A DNA stretch of 64,000 nucleotides, from positions 12,991,933-13,055,932 of the forward strand of contig ML664173.1 of assembly GCA_007570785.1 (NCBI GenBank), given 5' to 3'. Numbering within the stretch: position 1 is the first letter of the stretch; each line of letters begins with the position of its first letter. The DNA is from Antilocapra americana. Taxonomy: Eukaryota; Chordata; Mammalia; Artiodactyla; Antilocapridae. Below, piece after piece: positions 1-10,377 of this stretch. A model generated the notes under the pieces. That model was given only the letters and a program-made list of their open reading frames with translations, did no database searches and was not told the DNA's origin. Both the position numbers and the translations under genes were made by a program.

Positions 1-863
1 GATTCTCCACTTGTTAAGAGTTATCTGTACCAAATCCTACGATGGACTGTGGTTTGTCAGCCTAGGAGAATTCTTCACAGAGATTTAAAACCTCAAAACC
101 TATTGATAACAAAGGAATGTTTAAATGAGTTGATTTTGGTTTTGCCAGAGCTTCTGGAATGCCTATTAGAATCTATATACATGAGATAGTAACACTCTGG
201 TATAGATCTCCAGCACTACTGAAGGCAGCTCACTGCTCAACTCCAGTTGACATTTGGAGTACAGACACCATATAGAGTTAACAACAAAGAAGCCACTTTC
301 CATGTGAATTCAGAAGTTAATCAGCTCTTCAAAATATTCAGAGCTTTGGGCACCCCAATATGAAGTGTGGCCAGAGCAACTTACAAGAATATATGACTAT
401 AAGACTGTAAGAATACATTTCCCAAGTGAAAACCAGGAAGCCTACCATCCCATGTCAAAAACTTGGTTGAAAATGGCTTGGATTTGTTTTCAAAAATGTT
501 AATTTATAATCCTATCAAACAAACTGCTGGCAAAATAAAACTGAGCTGCCCATATTTTAATGATTTAGATAATCAGATTAAGAAGATTATTATAGCATTT
601 TGACAAAAAGTTTGCACATGCTGTATTAAGAACAGATGGTTTCATTGTTACTGTTAACTCTATTATTACTTCGTGTAATTTTCTTTGTTGTAAAGCTTAA
701 GCTGCACTTCATCTTCTAATTTCAAGTATAACTTAAAACATAAATATTGTTCTATATTAATTTAAATGTCATCCTGTATATGTGTGTAGGTCTCACTGTA
801 ACAACTACTTTTTACCATAATAAAACTATAAATCTAGTATTGATAATAAAAAAAGAGAAAAAA
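1..863 (+). pseudogene. CDK1P: Processed CDK1 (CDC2) pseudogene, 5' end outside window
   Basis: The first codons match CDK1 from about residue 101 of 297 (D-S-x-L-V-K-S-Y), followed in frame by the catalytic-loop HRDLKPQN near position 95. Further matches run in shifting frames: [21 protein letters not shown]. The stop is near 593-595. From 600 the sequence follows the CDK1 3'UTR (GACAAAAAGTTT, GTAGGTCTCACTGTAACAAC, AATAAAACTATAA) and ends in an A-rich tail at 845-863. There are no introns, and several frameshifts plus an in-frame stop (TAG near 187) break it, so it cannot make a kinase. The parent gene drives the G2/M transition with cyclin B. This is an L1-mediated retrocopy; its start and left target duplication lie before the window. 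Confidence 0.95.
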
Positions 864-865
864 TT

Positions 866-1342
866 TTAAACTTCTCAGTAAATTAAGAACAGAAGAAAAC
901 TTCCTCAGCCCGATAAATGACATCTCAGAAAAACCTACAGCTAACATTATACTTATGGTGAATGACTAAATGACTTTCCTCTTAAGATCCAAACAAGGCA
1001 AGAATATCTGTTCTCACCATTTTATTCAACACTATACTAAAAGTCCTATCAATAAGGTGGTAGAATAAACAAAAAGCATCCAGATTTGAAAAGGAGAAAA
1101 ACTGTCTTTGCCACAGATGACAGAATTGCTTATGTAGAAAATTCTAAAATATCTGCCAAAGAGCTAATTTTTAGAAAGGACACAGAAAACAAGTTCTATC
1201 TTCACATATGTGTACACGTGTGTATGTGTATATAGACATGTATACATGTCTGTGTGTATATATACATATAAGAATTTCTAAATGGTAGAAACAAAGCGTT
1301 AGAAGTTGAAATAAAATAGATATCATTTTTTTAACTACTGTA
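866..1342 (+). mobile_element. L1 ORF2 fragment (reverse-transcriptase region), first part
   Basis: The text follows the L1 ORF2 stretch for the late reverse-transcriptase domain (ACTTCCTCAGCCCGATAAA, CCTACAGCTAACATTATACT, TTGCCACAGATGACAGAATT = the region of the F-A-D-D active site, here degraded). It follows directly on the CDK1 A-tail and resumes after the LTR at 1343-1862. It is full of stops and frameshifts. Confidence 0.8.
1201..1275. repeat. Degenerate TG/TA dinucleotide tract
   Basis: Alternating TGTG and TATA runs form a low-complexity tract inside the L1 remnant. It is impure and probably an old expanded microsatellite. Confidence 0.6.
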
Positions 1343-1862
1343 GTAGTCCTCAATTGCTGCATAATGAATTATCAAGTTAGCAGCTGGAAACAACAAACAT
1401 CGATTATCACAGTCTCCACGAGTCTGGGACCTGGGAGGAGACTCACCAGGTGGCCTGGCTCAGGGTCTCTCGGGAGGTAGCAGCCCAGATGCTGGCCATC
1501 TGAAGGCTCGGCTGGGTCTGCAGGACCCACTTGCAGGATCACTCATTCACCGCTTGTTAGCAGAACCTCAGCTCCTCGCCTACGATGGCATCGTGCTTCA
1601 CCCCACTGGACCACCAAGTAGAGCTGTTCTCACGTCTCCCAGTGCAAGCGGTCCAAGGGAGAGCAAGAAGCCACGCAGCCTCTCTACTGCCTGCTCCCCG
1701 AAGTGGCGCTCCATCGCTTGCTGTGTCCTGTTAGTCACGCAGACCTGGCATAATGTATGTGTGTTTCGGGGCTGCTGTACAAGGGCTTGAATGCCAGCAG
1801 AGAAGGAGCACTGGGGGCCAACCTGACCCCTGGCTGCCACAAACACTGCTTGTGACTGCATC
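1343..1862 (-). mobile_element. MLT1-type MaLR (ERVL) LTR
   Basis: Read on the minus strand it matches the MLT1 family. On the plus strand it starts like TTGCTGCATAATGAATTATC, continues with a CAGTCTCCACGAGTCTGGGA block and contains CATCTGAAGGCTCGGCTGGG. It is an old solo LTR lying between two colinear parts of the L1. No target duplication is clear. Confidence 0.65.
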
Positions 1863-3418
1863 AAAAAATGTGAAACACTTGTGGATCAATTTAACAAGGT
1901 ACATGCTAATCCTCCACACTGAAAATGACAAAATCCTGAAAAAATTAAGACCTAAATGAAGGGAGTATATGCAACACTTACAGATTGTCAGATACAGATG
2001 CACTATTATTAAGATATTTAATATTGTCCAATGTATTGGGATTCAATGTAATCTCAGGGGGTGTTTTTAATAGAAATTGATGAACTGATGATAAAATTTG
2101 TATGTAAATGTTAAGAATTTAAAGTAGCCAAAGCAACTTTGAAAAAAAAGAACAAAGTTGGAGGACTTACCCTACCTCCTACACTACATCCAGAGACAGT
2201 GTAAGAATCACACTTGGCTCTTACACTGCTTTTGGATTTCTCATAAAGCTACAATAAGAAAGACAGTGTGCTATTAACATAGGAGAGACGTATAGATGGG
2301 TGAAACAGAATAAAGGGTCCAGAAATAGACCAAATCATATATGGTCAATTAATTTTTGACAAAACTGCCAAAGTAATCCAATGGGAAAAAATTTTAAACA
2401 ATTGTTGCTAGGACAATTGAATATCCCAGGAATAAATAAACTTTCAACGTTGCTTTATACTATAAACAAAAATTAATTTTAAATGATCATTGATCAAAAC
2501 TTCATTGATGATTAAAGAATATACTATGAAGAAAGATAGTCTCTTCAGTAAGTGGTGCTGGGAAAACTGGACAGTTACAGGTAGAAGAATGAAAATACAA
2601 CATTCTCTAGCAGTATGTACAAAAATAAACTCAAAATGGATTAAACACCTAAGACCAGGCACTATAATAAAAAATTCCTAGAGGAAAATATAGGCCGAGT
2701 ACTCTTTGACATAAATTGCAGGAATATTCTTTTGATATGTCTCCTAAAGTAAGAAGAAACAAAAGAAAAAAAAACAATGGGATCTAACTAAACTTAAAAG
2801 CTGTTGAAAGCCATTGATAAAACAAAAAGATGACCGACTAACTGGGAGAAAATATTTGCAAATGATATGACCAATAAGGGATTAATATGCAATATATACA
2901 AACAACTCATACAACTAAAAAAACAAAAAAAATTAAAGAATGGGCAGAAAAACTGAAGAGACATTTTTCCAAGGAGGAAATGCAGATAGCCAAGAAAACA
3001 TGCTCAACATCACTAATCACCAGGGAAATGCAAATCAAAACCATAATAAGATATCACCTCACACCTGTCAAAATGGTTATCATCAAAAGGAACACAAATA
3101 ACAAATGTTGGCGAGAATGTGGAGAAAAGAGAATCCTTGTACACCATTGGTGGAAAAGTAAGTTTGTGTAGCCATTAGTGAAAACAATATGAAGGCTTCT
3201 TTAAAAACAGAACTACCATATGATCCAGCAATCCCACTCCTGGGTATAGTAATATATCCAAAAGCCCACTAATTTGAAAAGATACATGCCCCTCAATGTT
3301 CACAGTAGCATTATTTACAATTGCCAAGATAAGGAAACAGCCTCTGTGTCCATCAACAGATGAATGGATAAAGAAGACGCAAGATAAGCACTCACACACA
3401 CAATGGTATATGACTCAG
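1863..3418 (+). mobile_element. L1 ORF2 C-terminal half, second part
   Basis: Colinear with L1 ORF2 after the LTR: GGTCAATTAATTTTTGACAA, CTCTTCAGTAAGTGGTGCTG, GAATGGGCAGAAAAACTGAA, ATCACTAATCACCAGGGAAA, AGAACTACCATATGATCCAG and ATGAATGGATAAAGAAGACG are diagnostic. Open frames of up to 94 codons remain (for example 2887-3171) but the protein is broken many times. It is an old mammalian L1 (L1MA-like age) and ends without its A-tail. Confidence 0.9.
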
Positions 3419-3479
3419 CACCCAAGTCCTTGTCTGAGGCTTTCTTTCAAGGAAACCGAAACCAAGACATATATACACT

Positions 3480-3740
3480 TTGTTTTTTTAACTTAATATA
3501 TTTTGTCGGCTGCACCATATTAGCCCATGTGATCTGCCATGTTGCATCTCATGTATACTCCACTGTTTGGGTGTACCATAGTTTTTATAATCATGTCCCC
3601 ATCAGTGGTATCTCAGGATGTTTATAGTCTCTTGCTATTGTATACAGTGCTTTCCAAAACATCCTTTTTCATGTATCTTTGTAAGTTAAATCTCTAGAGA
3701 TGGAATGGATAAGGCAAAGTGTGTGTGGTAGTCTTATATA
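3480..3740 (-). mobile_element. Probable old L1M 3'UTR fragment
   Basis: The run GGGTGTACCATAGTTTTTAT followed by a block ending near ATCTCTAGAGATGGAATGGA resembles the minus-strand 3' end of old L1M elements. Divergence is high and the subfamily is not certain. Confidence 0.45.
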
Positions 3741-4064
3741 GGAAGCGTCCCTAATATGATTCACTCATAAAATCTTACCTGTACATATAGCTTTTCAGTC
3801 ACAAATCCAGGGTGTAATGATGCACCACTCTCCCTATTAGAGTTGATGCAAGACTGCAGTCTTACATCTTAAAGCCCCCTCTGCAGAACTCTCTAGCCCC
3901 CTTTTCTTTGGATCAACCTGTCCTCTCACTGTGAACAGTCAGGAGGAGGCCTGAGACAGAAAGAGTAAGAACATAAGTAAGAACATAAGCACAGAGAAAT
4001 GGAATCAGAGGGAAAAATATACATAAAACCACTGATCAATTGCCAGGAAATTGAGAAAGAACTC
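3741..4064. other. No gene seen
   Basis: No repeat or coding signal that I recognise. It contains a short tandem duplication, AGTAAGAACATA twice, near 3965-3990. Confidence 0.4.
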
Positions 4065-4076
4065 TCTTATTCCCAG

Positions 4077-4295
4077 GCTTCCCCAGTGGCTCAGCGGTAA
4101 AGAATCCACTTGTAATGCAGGAATCACAGGAGACGTGGGTTCAATCCCTGGGTCAGGAAGATCCCCTGGAGGAAGGTATGGCAACCCACTCGTGTAGTCT
4201 TGCCTGGAGAATCCCATGGACAGAGGAGCCTGGAAGGCTAGAGTCCATAAGGTCACAAAGAGTCAGACACAAATGAAGCAACTTAGCACACACAG
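4077..4295 (+). mobile_element. Bov-tA SINE with 12-bp target duplication
   Basis: tRNA-derived head (GGCTTCCCCAGTGGCTCAG), A/B-box-like GGGTTCAATCC and body ending AGAGTCAGACACA. The 12-bp duplication TCTTATTCCCAG is seen at 4065-4076 and 4296-4307. It carries a small internal duplication (CAGGAATCACAGGAGA). Non-coding; RNA polymerase III transcribed when young, mobilised by BovB. Confidence 0.95.
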
Positions 4296-4307
4296 TCTTA
4301 TTCCCAG

Positions 4308-4490
4308 GAGTAAAAAGCACTGGACTAGGAGTCAGGAAGTTCTAGATACTCTCAGCCAAAGCAAGTGGTGTCCTTGAATAAGGTAGTCTCCATTTGCCTC
4401 AATTTCCTCATTTTTAAAATGAAGAGGTGGGCCTAAATAATTATTTCTGGAGCCTCCCTCATCCTGATACTGATTTCTACAATCTGAGCA
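4308..4490 (+). repeat. MIR SINE
   Basis: AAGCACTGGACTAGGAGTCAGGA, then TCAATTTCCTCATTTTTAAAA, is the MIR head and core. It is an ancient tRNA-derived SINE mobilised by L2. Confidence 0.85.
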
Positions 4491-4584
4491 GCTTGTAGAA
4501 ATAGCTACCATATATACCAAGGTGTCAACCCAGCCACCATCTGTTTAAAACTCCTCTCTGAACCACAGGCAGAAGATGGGAAAT

Positions 4585-5080
4585 ACAGGCACACCTTGGA
4601 GATAGTGCAGGTTTGGCTCCAGAACACCATAGCATAGCTAATATCACAACAAAGCCAGTCATACAAATTTTTTTTATTTCCCAGTGCATATGAAAGTTAT
4701 GCTTACACTATACTGTAGTCTCTGAAGTGTGCAATAGCATTATGTCTAAAAAAGCTATGTACATACCTTAATTAAAAAATACTGTCTTGCTAAAGAATGC
4801 TAAACATGATCTGAGCCTTCAGTGAGTTCTAATCTTTTTTGCAGCAAAAGATCACTGATCACAGCAAAGATCACTGATCACAGATCACAATAACAAGTAT
4901 AGCAATAATGAAGAAGTTTGAAATATTGTGAGAATTGCCAAAATGTGCACAGAGTCAGGAAGTGAGCAAAAAATGGCACCAATACACTTGGCTGATTCAG
5001 GGTTGCCACAAACCTTCAATTTGTAAACAAATAAAATACTTTACCTGCAAATAAATACCAATAAAATGGCATGTGCCTAC
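4585..5080 (-). mobile_element. Internally deleted Tigger1 DNA transposon
   Basis: Terminal inverted repeats begin CAGGCACACCTTGGAGATA at 4587 and end GGCATGTGCCTA near 5079, flanked by TA. Interior matches Tigger1 ends: CCAGTGCATATGAAAGTTAT, TTAATTAAAAAATACTGTCT, AAGATCACTGATCACAG, TTGCCACAAACCTTCAATTT. Only about 0.5 kb of a 2.4-kb mariner-type element remains and the transposase is gone. The GATCACTGATCACA unit is repeated at 4849-4886. Confidence 0.9.
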
Positions 5081-5231
5081 ACTGTGTGAGCTGTCTCCCA
5101 TTTTAAATCACAGCTAAAATGCAAATTCCTCAAAAACAAATTCTTAGGGAATAGGGCACATTTTTGCTTATAACCATCCATCGGAGCAGATTTCTGCAGA
5201 CCACACTTTGGGAACAATGTTTTAACCCCCA

Positions 5232-5412
5232 CGAGCAGTTGGAGCTCAGGCTTCAGGGTCAGAAAGACCTGAACTCAAATCCTAGTTCCTCCATATGTTA
5301 GCTATATGTCCCTGACTAGTTCTGTAGGAATGAGGCAAATAATGCCACTTATTCGGGGTGCTGTGAGAACTAGAAGGGATGTTAAATAGTAAGCTAGTAC
5401 CTCAGGCTGAGT
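5232..5412 (+). repeat. MIR SINE
   Basis: GGGTCAGAAAGACCTGAACT and TAGCTATATGTCCCTGAC correspond to the MIR tRNA part and core, diverged. Confidence 0.75.
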
Positions 5413-5495
5413 GTTAGATTCCAGACTGTGATAAGGAAAAGTTAAAGTCCAAATGAAGTGACTGACTTGCATTTGGGGGTCATGTTAACCTTTAT

Positions 5496-5515
5496 CACAC
5501 ACACACACACGCACG
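5496..5515. repeat. Short (CA)n microsatellite
   Basis: Seven to eight CA units followed by GCACG. Confidence 0.9.
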
Positions 5516-5540
5516 TTTTTAAGAGCTATATATTGAGTCA

Positions 5541-5625
5541 ATACTTGCTACAAACTGAATGTTTGTCCCCCTCCGCATTTATGTATTAAATCCTATGCCC
5601 CAGTATAATGCTATTAAGAGATGGG
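5541..5625 (+). mobile_element. MLT1A-type LTR, 5' part
   Basis: CTACAAACTGAATGTTTGTC and TTAAATCCTATGCCCCAGTA match the start of an MLT1A LTR. The rest continues at 6412 after an inserted ERV LTR. Confidence 0.8.
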
Positions 5626-6411
5626 GCTGGCTGTGGGTGGCCACAGACTGCAACAGCTCGAATTGGGGTCTCAGTTGCGGGCCAGAGACTGAAGTCAGCC
5701 CACTGCAGTGAGAGCACTGAATCCTATCCACCAGGCCAGTGGCCAGTGACAAGGCCTTGCCCACTGACTTTGTAGAAATGAATTTCCACAAAGAGATGGA
5801 AAATAGTGAAAATAATCAAGTGGTTATTAGGAGGAAAAATTTCTTTTTTTTTTTTACTTTTTCTTTTTTTAATTTTCTTTACTTTATTGTGTTGGTTTTG
5901 CCATACATTGACATGAAACTGACATGGGTATACATATGCTCCTTCTGGAGGAAAAATTTCTGTGTGAATAGACTCTCGGGGTGGCCTCCGAGAGTCACGC
6001 CCTCACGGTGGTTTGAATCACTTACGTGGGCCATTTCTTCTGGGCTTCCTCTAGCCAATCATCTTGCCTTCCAGGCTTTGAATCCATGTTTAGTTTGTCC
6101 CAAGGTCCTCCCCTGTGTGCACATGCATCTCTTAGCCAAAAACATTCTAGCGAAGAGGCCTGTTGTAGGCTGACGTCACCTACTACAGGGTGGTGCTCCC
6201 TCCCTTTCTGACCCCCAAGGAGCCTTTTTGTGCATGTGAAGTTGCGAAGGTCTCCTTGATCTCAAGGATGATAAATACATGGTCTATTCATCTTTTATAT
6301 GGGCAGAGCTCAACTACTCTTTACTCCTGCTATTATCTTCATCTTGGAGTATCTGTGCACAGGGAACCAACCCCAGCTGCTCAGCCTGGGGCCTATCTAT
6401 CTCCTGCTTCA
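5626..6411 (+). mobile_element. Bovine-type ERV (ERV2/ERVK class) solo LTR
   Basis: A block of about 680 bp once the inner L1 tail is removed. It begins near TGTGGGTGGCCACAGACTGC and ends near CTGCTTCA, and it interrupts the MLT1 exactly in colinear sequence. Its CpG-bearing centre (CTCTCGGGGTGGCCTCCGAG) and GACGTCACC near 6171 fit a promoter-bearing LTR. I believe it is BTLTR1-like, by memory of the family. No internal gag, pol or env is present, so it is a recombined solo LTR. The short flanking duplication is not resolved. Confidence 0.7.
5845..5946 (-). mobile_element. Ruminant L1 3' tail with 15-bp target duplication
   Basis: T-rich run then TTTATTGTGTTGGTTTTGCC, the reverse complement of a ruminant L1 3' end. 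The duplication GGAGGAAAAATTTCT is perfect at 5830-5844 and 5947-5961. It is a 5'-truncated insert of about 100 bp inside the ERV LTR. Confidence 0.92.
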
Positions 6412-6693
6412 AGGCTTTTAGAAGGTGATGGGTCATGAGGGTGGAACCCTCATGAACTGGGTTAGTGTCCTTATTAAAGAGGCTCCAGAGAGTTCCATGT
6501 CCCAGTTGCCATGTGACAATGCAATAGGAAGATGGTTACCAGTGAATCAGGAAGCAGGCTCTCATCAGACATTAAATCTTCCAGAACCTTGATCTTAGCC
6601 TTCCCATCCTCCAGAACTGTGAGAAATAAGTTTTTGTGTACAAAGCACCTAGTCTGTGGTATTTCTGTCATAGTCCAAACAGACTAAGATAAT
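6412..6693 (+). mobile_element. MLT1A-type LTR, 3' part
   Basis: Continues the MLT1 from 5541-5625: GTCATGAGGGTGGAACCCTC, CAGGAAGCAGGCTCTCATCA, TCCAGAACTGTGAGAAATAA, and the end CAGACTAAGATA. Confidence 0.9.
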
Positions 6694-6695
6694 AC

Positions 6696-6893
6696 TAATC
6701 AGTTCAGTGACTCAGTCATTTCCAACACTTTGTGACCCCATGGACTGCAGCACGCCAGGCTTCCCTGTCCATCACCAACTCCCAGAGTTTGCTCAAACTC
6801 ATGTCCATCGAGTCAGTGATGCCATCCAACCATCTCATCCTCTGTCGTCCCCTTCTCCTCCTGCCTTCAATCTTTCCCAGCATCAGGGTCTTG
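6696..6893 (-). mobile_element. BovB LINE 3' end
   Basis: TCAGTTCAGTGACTCAGTCA, then CATCCAACCATCTCATCCTC and CCCAGCATCAGGGTCTTG, is the reverse complement of the BovB ORF2 C-terminus and tail. It is 5'-truncated. Confidence 0.92.
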
Positions 6894-7861
6894 CTATATG
6901 CTAATCTTTCACCATTATTTAATAACTTTATCTAACAACAAAATTCTGTTGCTATGATTATTTAGGGTATTTTTCCATTTCTATTTGTAAGAATGAATTA
7001 TCTCTATATACTCATCTTTGACAGCCTCACTTAATAGATCCTAAATAGATGTCAGACAACCAGAAGCCTAAGGAGGAATTGCACAAGACACAAGTAAGCC
7101 CTAGGTTCATCTAAAGAGTATTTGCTAAGCTTCTAGAGGCCAAGCACTGTCCAGGCACACTTCCATATCTTCCAACACTTACAGTGCTGCCCCAAAAGGG
7201 TACATGTGCCTCTTTTTATACAGAGGATGTGGCTACGTCCTATAAATTAGACTATCAAATAGGAGATAAGACAAGAGCTGAGATTTAGATATTATTGCAT
7301 CTTAGCCTCAATGGGCCAGAAAGCAAGAAGAAACTTCAGAGAAATAAAAGGAGAGGACAGAGCAATCTGGAATACAAAGGACCCCAAACTGAATATGGTA
7401 TATCCTGTTTCCTCCAGTCATCAGAACATGAGAGTCCAGCCACCTGGATGCAGTTTCAACATAATTTATTTAACTCGTCAACTATTTACTGAGCATCAAT
7501 TACAGCCAATTATAACTCAGCTGTCATTCACTGAAGCAGACTAGAGTAAGGGTTAGGAGTGCAGGCTCTGTCTTTAAAAGACTAAAGTCAATCTATAGGG
7601 AACAATCTGCAATATAATAAGAAACTAAAGTAAGGTGCAAAACTGCAGCAAAAAGAGGAGAGGATATATATGCTTGTTTATGCACTGAATATCTCTGGAA
7701 GGATTCATAAATCCTGGTGAAAGCAGCACTCCTTCTGGCCATGGTGCAGTAATAGGAAGCAGATTTACCCTCTTTCCTTATTCAGTTTTTTTTTTTTTTA
7801 ATGACAAAAGGAAATAACACTTTAAGACATTGTGCAGCAGACAGTGCTGGAAGAGTTGCTG
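6894..7861. other. No gene; traces of old repeats
   Basis: GGCCAAGCACTGTCCAGGCA near 7139 and TTTACTGAGCATCAATTACA near 7485 look like L2/MIR relics. A T14 run lies near 7786-7799. The rest is unrecognised, with no coding signal. Confidence 0.4.
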
Positions 7862-7945
7862 ATGGCTAAGAGAAAAGCCTGGCATGCTGCAGTCCATGGG
7901 GTCACAAAGAGTCAGAGATGACTGAGCGACTGAACAACAACAATA
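7862..7945 (+). mobile_element. Short BovB/BovA 3' tip
   Basis: AGCCTGGCATGCTGCAGTCC through GACTGAGCGACTGAACAACA is the last 80 bases of the BovB/BovA 3' end with an (ACA)n tail. Confidence 0.8.
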
Positions 7946-8544
7946 AGAGAAAGAAAAGGAAGAAAGTGGCCACATAATTCCCCCAGCTTACTGCTAGGCG
8001 GTCCTTTCCAGGTAGAAACTGGTGGCCTCCCTGAGATAAGGAGACAGAGATTGTATCAGGGTGTTCACATCAGCTAGATTGACAGGGCAGAGTGTCAGAG
8101 AAGGGAGAGCTCCTGCAGCTTGCAGAGGGATTCCCTGTAGTTACTGCCTGAGAACTGGTCAGTACATGTGTGAGAAGCTACTAGAGGCTGAGAAAGAACC
8201 ACTGCAAAGCAGTAAGTCCAACAGATTCTCAGTTTCACACCCAGCTGGAACTAGTTTGTGTTCCTGCCAGCCCAAATGGAAAGACCTCATAATAAACTGG
8301 GCATGGGGTAAAAATCCTTGGAAGTGGGGACATATTAGATCTAAACAAAAAAGTATTCTGGTTCAGCATAATAAAGCAGAGAAGTGATGAAACCTCCTGG
8401 GTGAATGATTTCAGGGAAGAAAAGAGGAGTTGGGGACCAGGATCAGGGCTTGAAATATAGTTTCTTGTTCACTACACACCTTTTTTGCTGTTTGGAATTT
8501 TTACTGTGTATATATATTCCTTTAAAAAAAATTTTTTAAGAGGG
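7946..8544. other. No gene; possible L1 5' region relic
   Basis: An open frame of 108 codons (8061-8387, plus) is not recognised as a protein. AGCTGGAACTAGTTTGTGTT and GGGCATGGGGTA are reminiscent of old L1M 5' sequence, but this is weak. Confidence 0.3.
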
Positions 8545-8660
8545 CAGTCTCTGCAGTCAGACTATTTGAGAATCTGGCTCTATCTCTTCTAAGCTAGTTT
8601 AACTCAGGCAAATCACTGAAACACTCCAAGCCTCGGATTTCTCATGGATGAAATTAATTT
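8545..8660 (+). repeat. MIR SINE
   Basis: TCTGCAGTCAGACTATTTGA, AACTCAGGCAAATCACTGAA and GCCTCGGATTTCTCATGG match MIR. Confidence 0.75.
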
Positions 8661-8689
8661 TGTCCTTTTGTTTCAGGTGACCCTGACCA

Positions 8690-8820
8690 TCCCTCAGTTC
8701 CAGAGATAGGCATATTATTATGATCTTAGGTGGTGGGGTCTCTGGGGTGATTAGATCATGAGGGTGGAGCCCTCAGGAATGCAGTTAGTGCCCTCATATA
8801 AGAGCTGCTGGATTTGAAAA
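8690..8820 (+). mobile_element. MLT1-type LTR, 5' part
   Basis: GGTGGGGTCTCTGGGGTGAT and TCATGAGGGTGGAGCCCTCA match MLT1A-like LTRs. The 3' part is at 9128-9296. Confidence 0.85.
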
Positions 8821-8826
8821 AAAAAT

Positions 8827-8940
8827 TGAAAAAGAAGAGATACATGTATATGTATAACTGAATCAGTTTGCTGTACACCTGAAACTAACACAACACTGGT
8901 AATAAACTATTTCAATATAAAATAAAAAGTTAAAAAAAGT
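8827..8940 (+). mobile_element. L1 3' tail inside the MLT1
   Basis: GTATAACTGAATCAGTTTGC, then CTGTACACCTGAAACTAACA and an A-rich end, is an artiodactyl L1 3'UTR terminus. It is 5'-truncated. Confidence 0.85.
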
Positions 8941-9127
8941 AAAGCCAGTTTGTTAAATAAATTTGATTTGTTAATGAAATCTATGTAGTTTAAACCTACC
9001 TTTAGCTGAAGTATTACTAATCGTAGTTTTTTTTTTTTCTGTAAAGCAACAGGTCATATATATTATTAAGACTGGATTTACTATAAACAAACCAAATACA
9101 AATTATCTGATGATTAAAAAAGAAAAA
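8941..9127. other. Unassigned insert sequence
   Basis: AT-rich sequence between the L1 tail and the resumed LTR. It may be transduced or a separate insert; nothing was recognised. Confidence 0.3.
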
Positions 9128-9296
9128 GAGAGAGATGCTAGAGCATTCCATCATCCCTTCTGCCATGTATGATTACAGCAAAAGATGAGCATCTAGGAAG
9201 TATAGATACAGAACCTAGCAGTCCATTGATCTTGAACTTCCAGCCTCCAGAACTATAAGAAATAAATTTCTGTTATTTCTGACGAATCACCACATT
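9128..9296 (+). mobile_element. MLT1-type LTR, 3' part
   Basis: TTGATCTTGAACTTCCAGCC and CCAGAACTATAAGAAATAAA continue the LTR begun at 8690. Confidence 0.85.
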
Positions 9297-9600
9297 TCAT
9301 GCCCCTGGGATAGCAAATAAATCAAATTGGTCTAATGACAGTAGTGTCCAGACTTTCACTGAAAATGTTGGGAAAGAGAGGCCATTAATATAAGGATTTT
9401 TCAGGGTTGCAAAGCTCCTGGTAGTTATTTTCAGGGCACTAGCTTGAGAATGAAACCAAGACAGAAGAAAACAAAGCCAAGAGCTGGAGAGAGATATTGT
9501 CCTAGTGGTGTCATTTGAGTACAGGGATCCAGTGATGCCTAACGCCAATTTCTGTCACTTGCAGTCAGAAGGCACCTGACAAATTCAGTAGGGATCATTA
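9297..9600 (+). repeat. Ancient LTR-like repeat
   Basis: GAGAATGAAACCAAGACAGA, CATTTGAGTACAGGGATCCA and TTTCTGTCACTTGCAGTCAG resemble the 3' part of an old mammalian LTR. The same motif order (GGATCCAGCCATGCCTGG, then TTTCTGTCACTGG) recurs at 12030-12145. Family not certain. Confidence 0.4.
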
Positions 9601-10370
9601 TTCAATTAATTCAACAAGCACTGAGCACAGATGAGGTGCCAGAAACTGTGCCAAGAGCTAGGCATTTGAACATGAGATCTTTGTCTTTAATAAGTTTATG
9701 GTCTAGTGGAGGAGACAGACATGGAAATTGACAAATTGCTAGGATAGAGATATTCCCAGGGTGCTGTAGGTGAGGCATCTAGACCATTGTGGGAGGAGGG
9801 GTTAGACATCCAGAAAGACTTTGTGAGGAGTGATCCCTAAATGAAGGCTCAGTGGATACCAAAGAAGTGGTCATAGGAAAAAAGGGAGTAGGAGCATTCT
9901 AGACTAAGAGAGAAATGAAAGCAGATGTGTTCAGACATGAGGGGTCAGTGGAGATAGATGAGACTAAAAAAATAAGCAAGAAAAAAATCATGAAGCACAT
10001 TGTACATCATACTCTGTGAGTTTGGATTTTGTATCCTCATCGTGGGATGCCATTCAAAAACTTAAAACAGGGGAGATATATGATCAGATTTTTGTGTGGA
10101 AACTAAATTAGAAGGCAAGACAGATAAGGAAGACCAATTAAAAGAATGAGGGAATAATCCATGCTGGATATGATGAGGGCCTGAGTTAAGAAAACAACAA
10201 AATTCTATAAAGCTATTATCCTTCAATTAAAAAAAGTAATTAAAAAGGAAATTAGGAGAAGGGATGGAGAAAAGTGAAAAAATGAATTTGAGAAGTTTTA
10301 CCGAGAAAGAATTGACTGGACTTGATGCTGCAGGATAATGTATTTCAGTTTGGAACATTAAAATAGAAAT
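9601..10370 (-). mobile_element. L2 LINE 3' region
   Basis: CACTGAGCACAGATGAGGTG, TTTATGGTCTAGTGGAGGAG, TCCAGAAAGACTTTGTGAGG and TTTGGATTTTGTATCCTC follow the reverse complement of L2 3' sequence. A short L1 tail-like run (AAAGCTATTATCCTTCAATT) sits near 10210-10245. Confidence 0.7.
9661..9847 (+). repeat. Local direct duplication, copy 1 (donor)
   Basis: Begins GGCATTTGAACATGAGATC and ends CCCTAAATGAAGG. About 91% identical by eye to 10474-10659. This copy sits in its natural L2 context, so it is the donor. Confidence 0.9.
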
Positions 10371-10377
10371 AATAGTT

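Noticed and set aside
4077..4295. tRNA gene from A- and B-box-like sequence
   Set aside because: The tRNA-like part belongs to Bov-tA, which lacks a foldable tRNA cloverleaf. All similar hits in the window are the same SINE.
5626..6411. Complete endogenous retrovirus
   Set aside because: Only one LTR is present, with no gag, pol or env and no primer-binding site followed by internal sequence.
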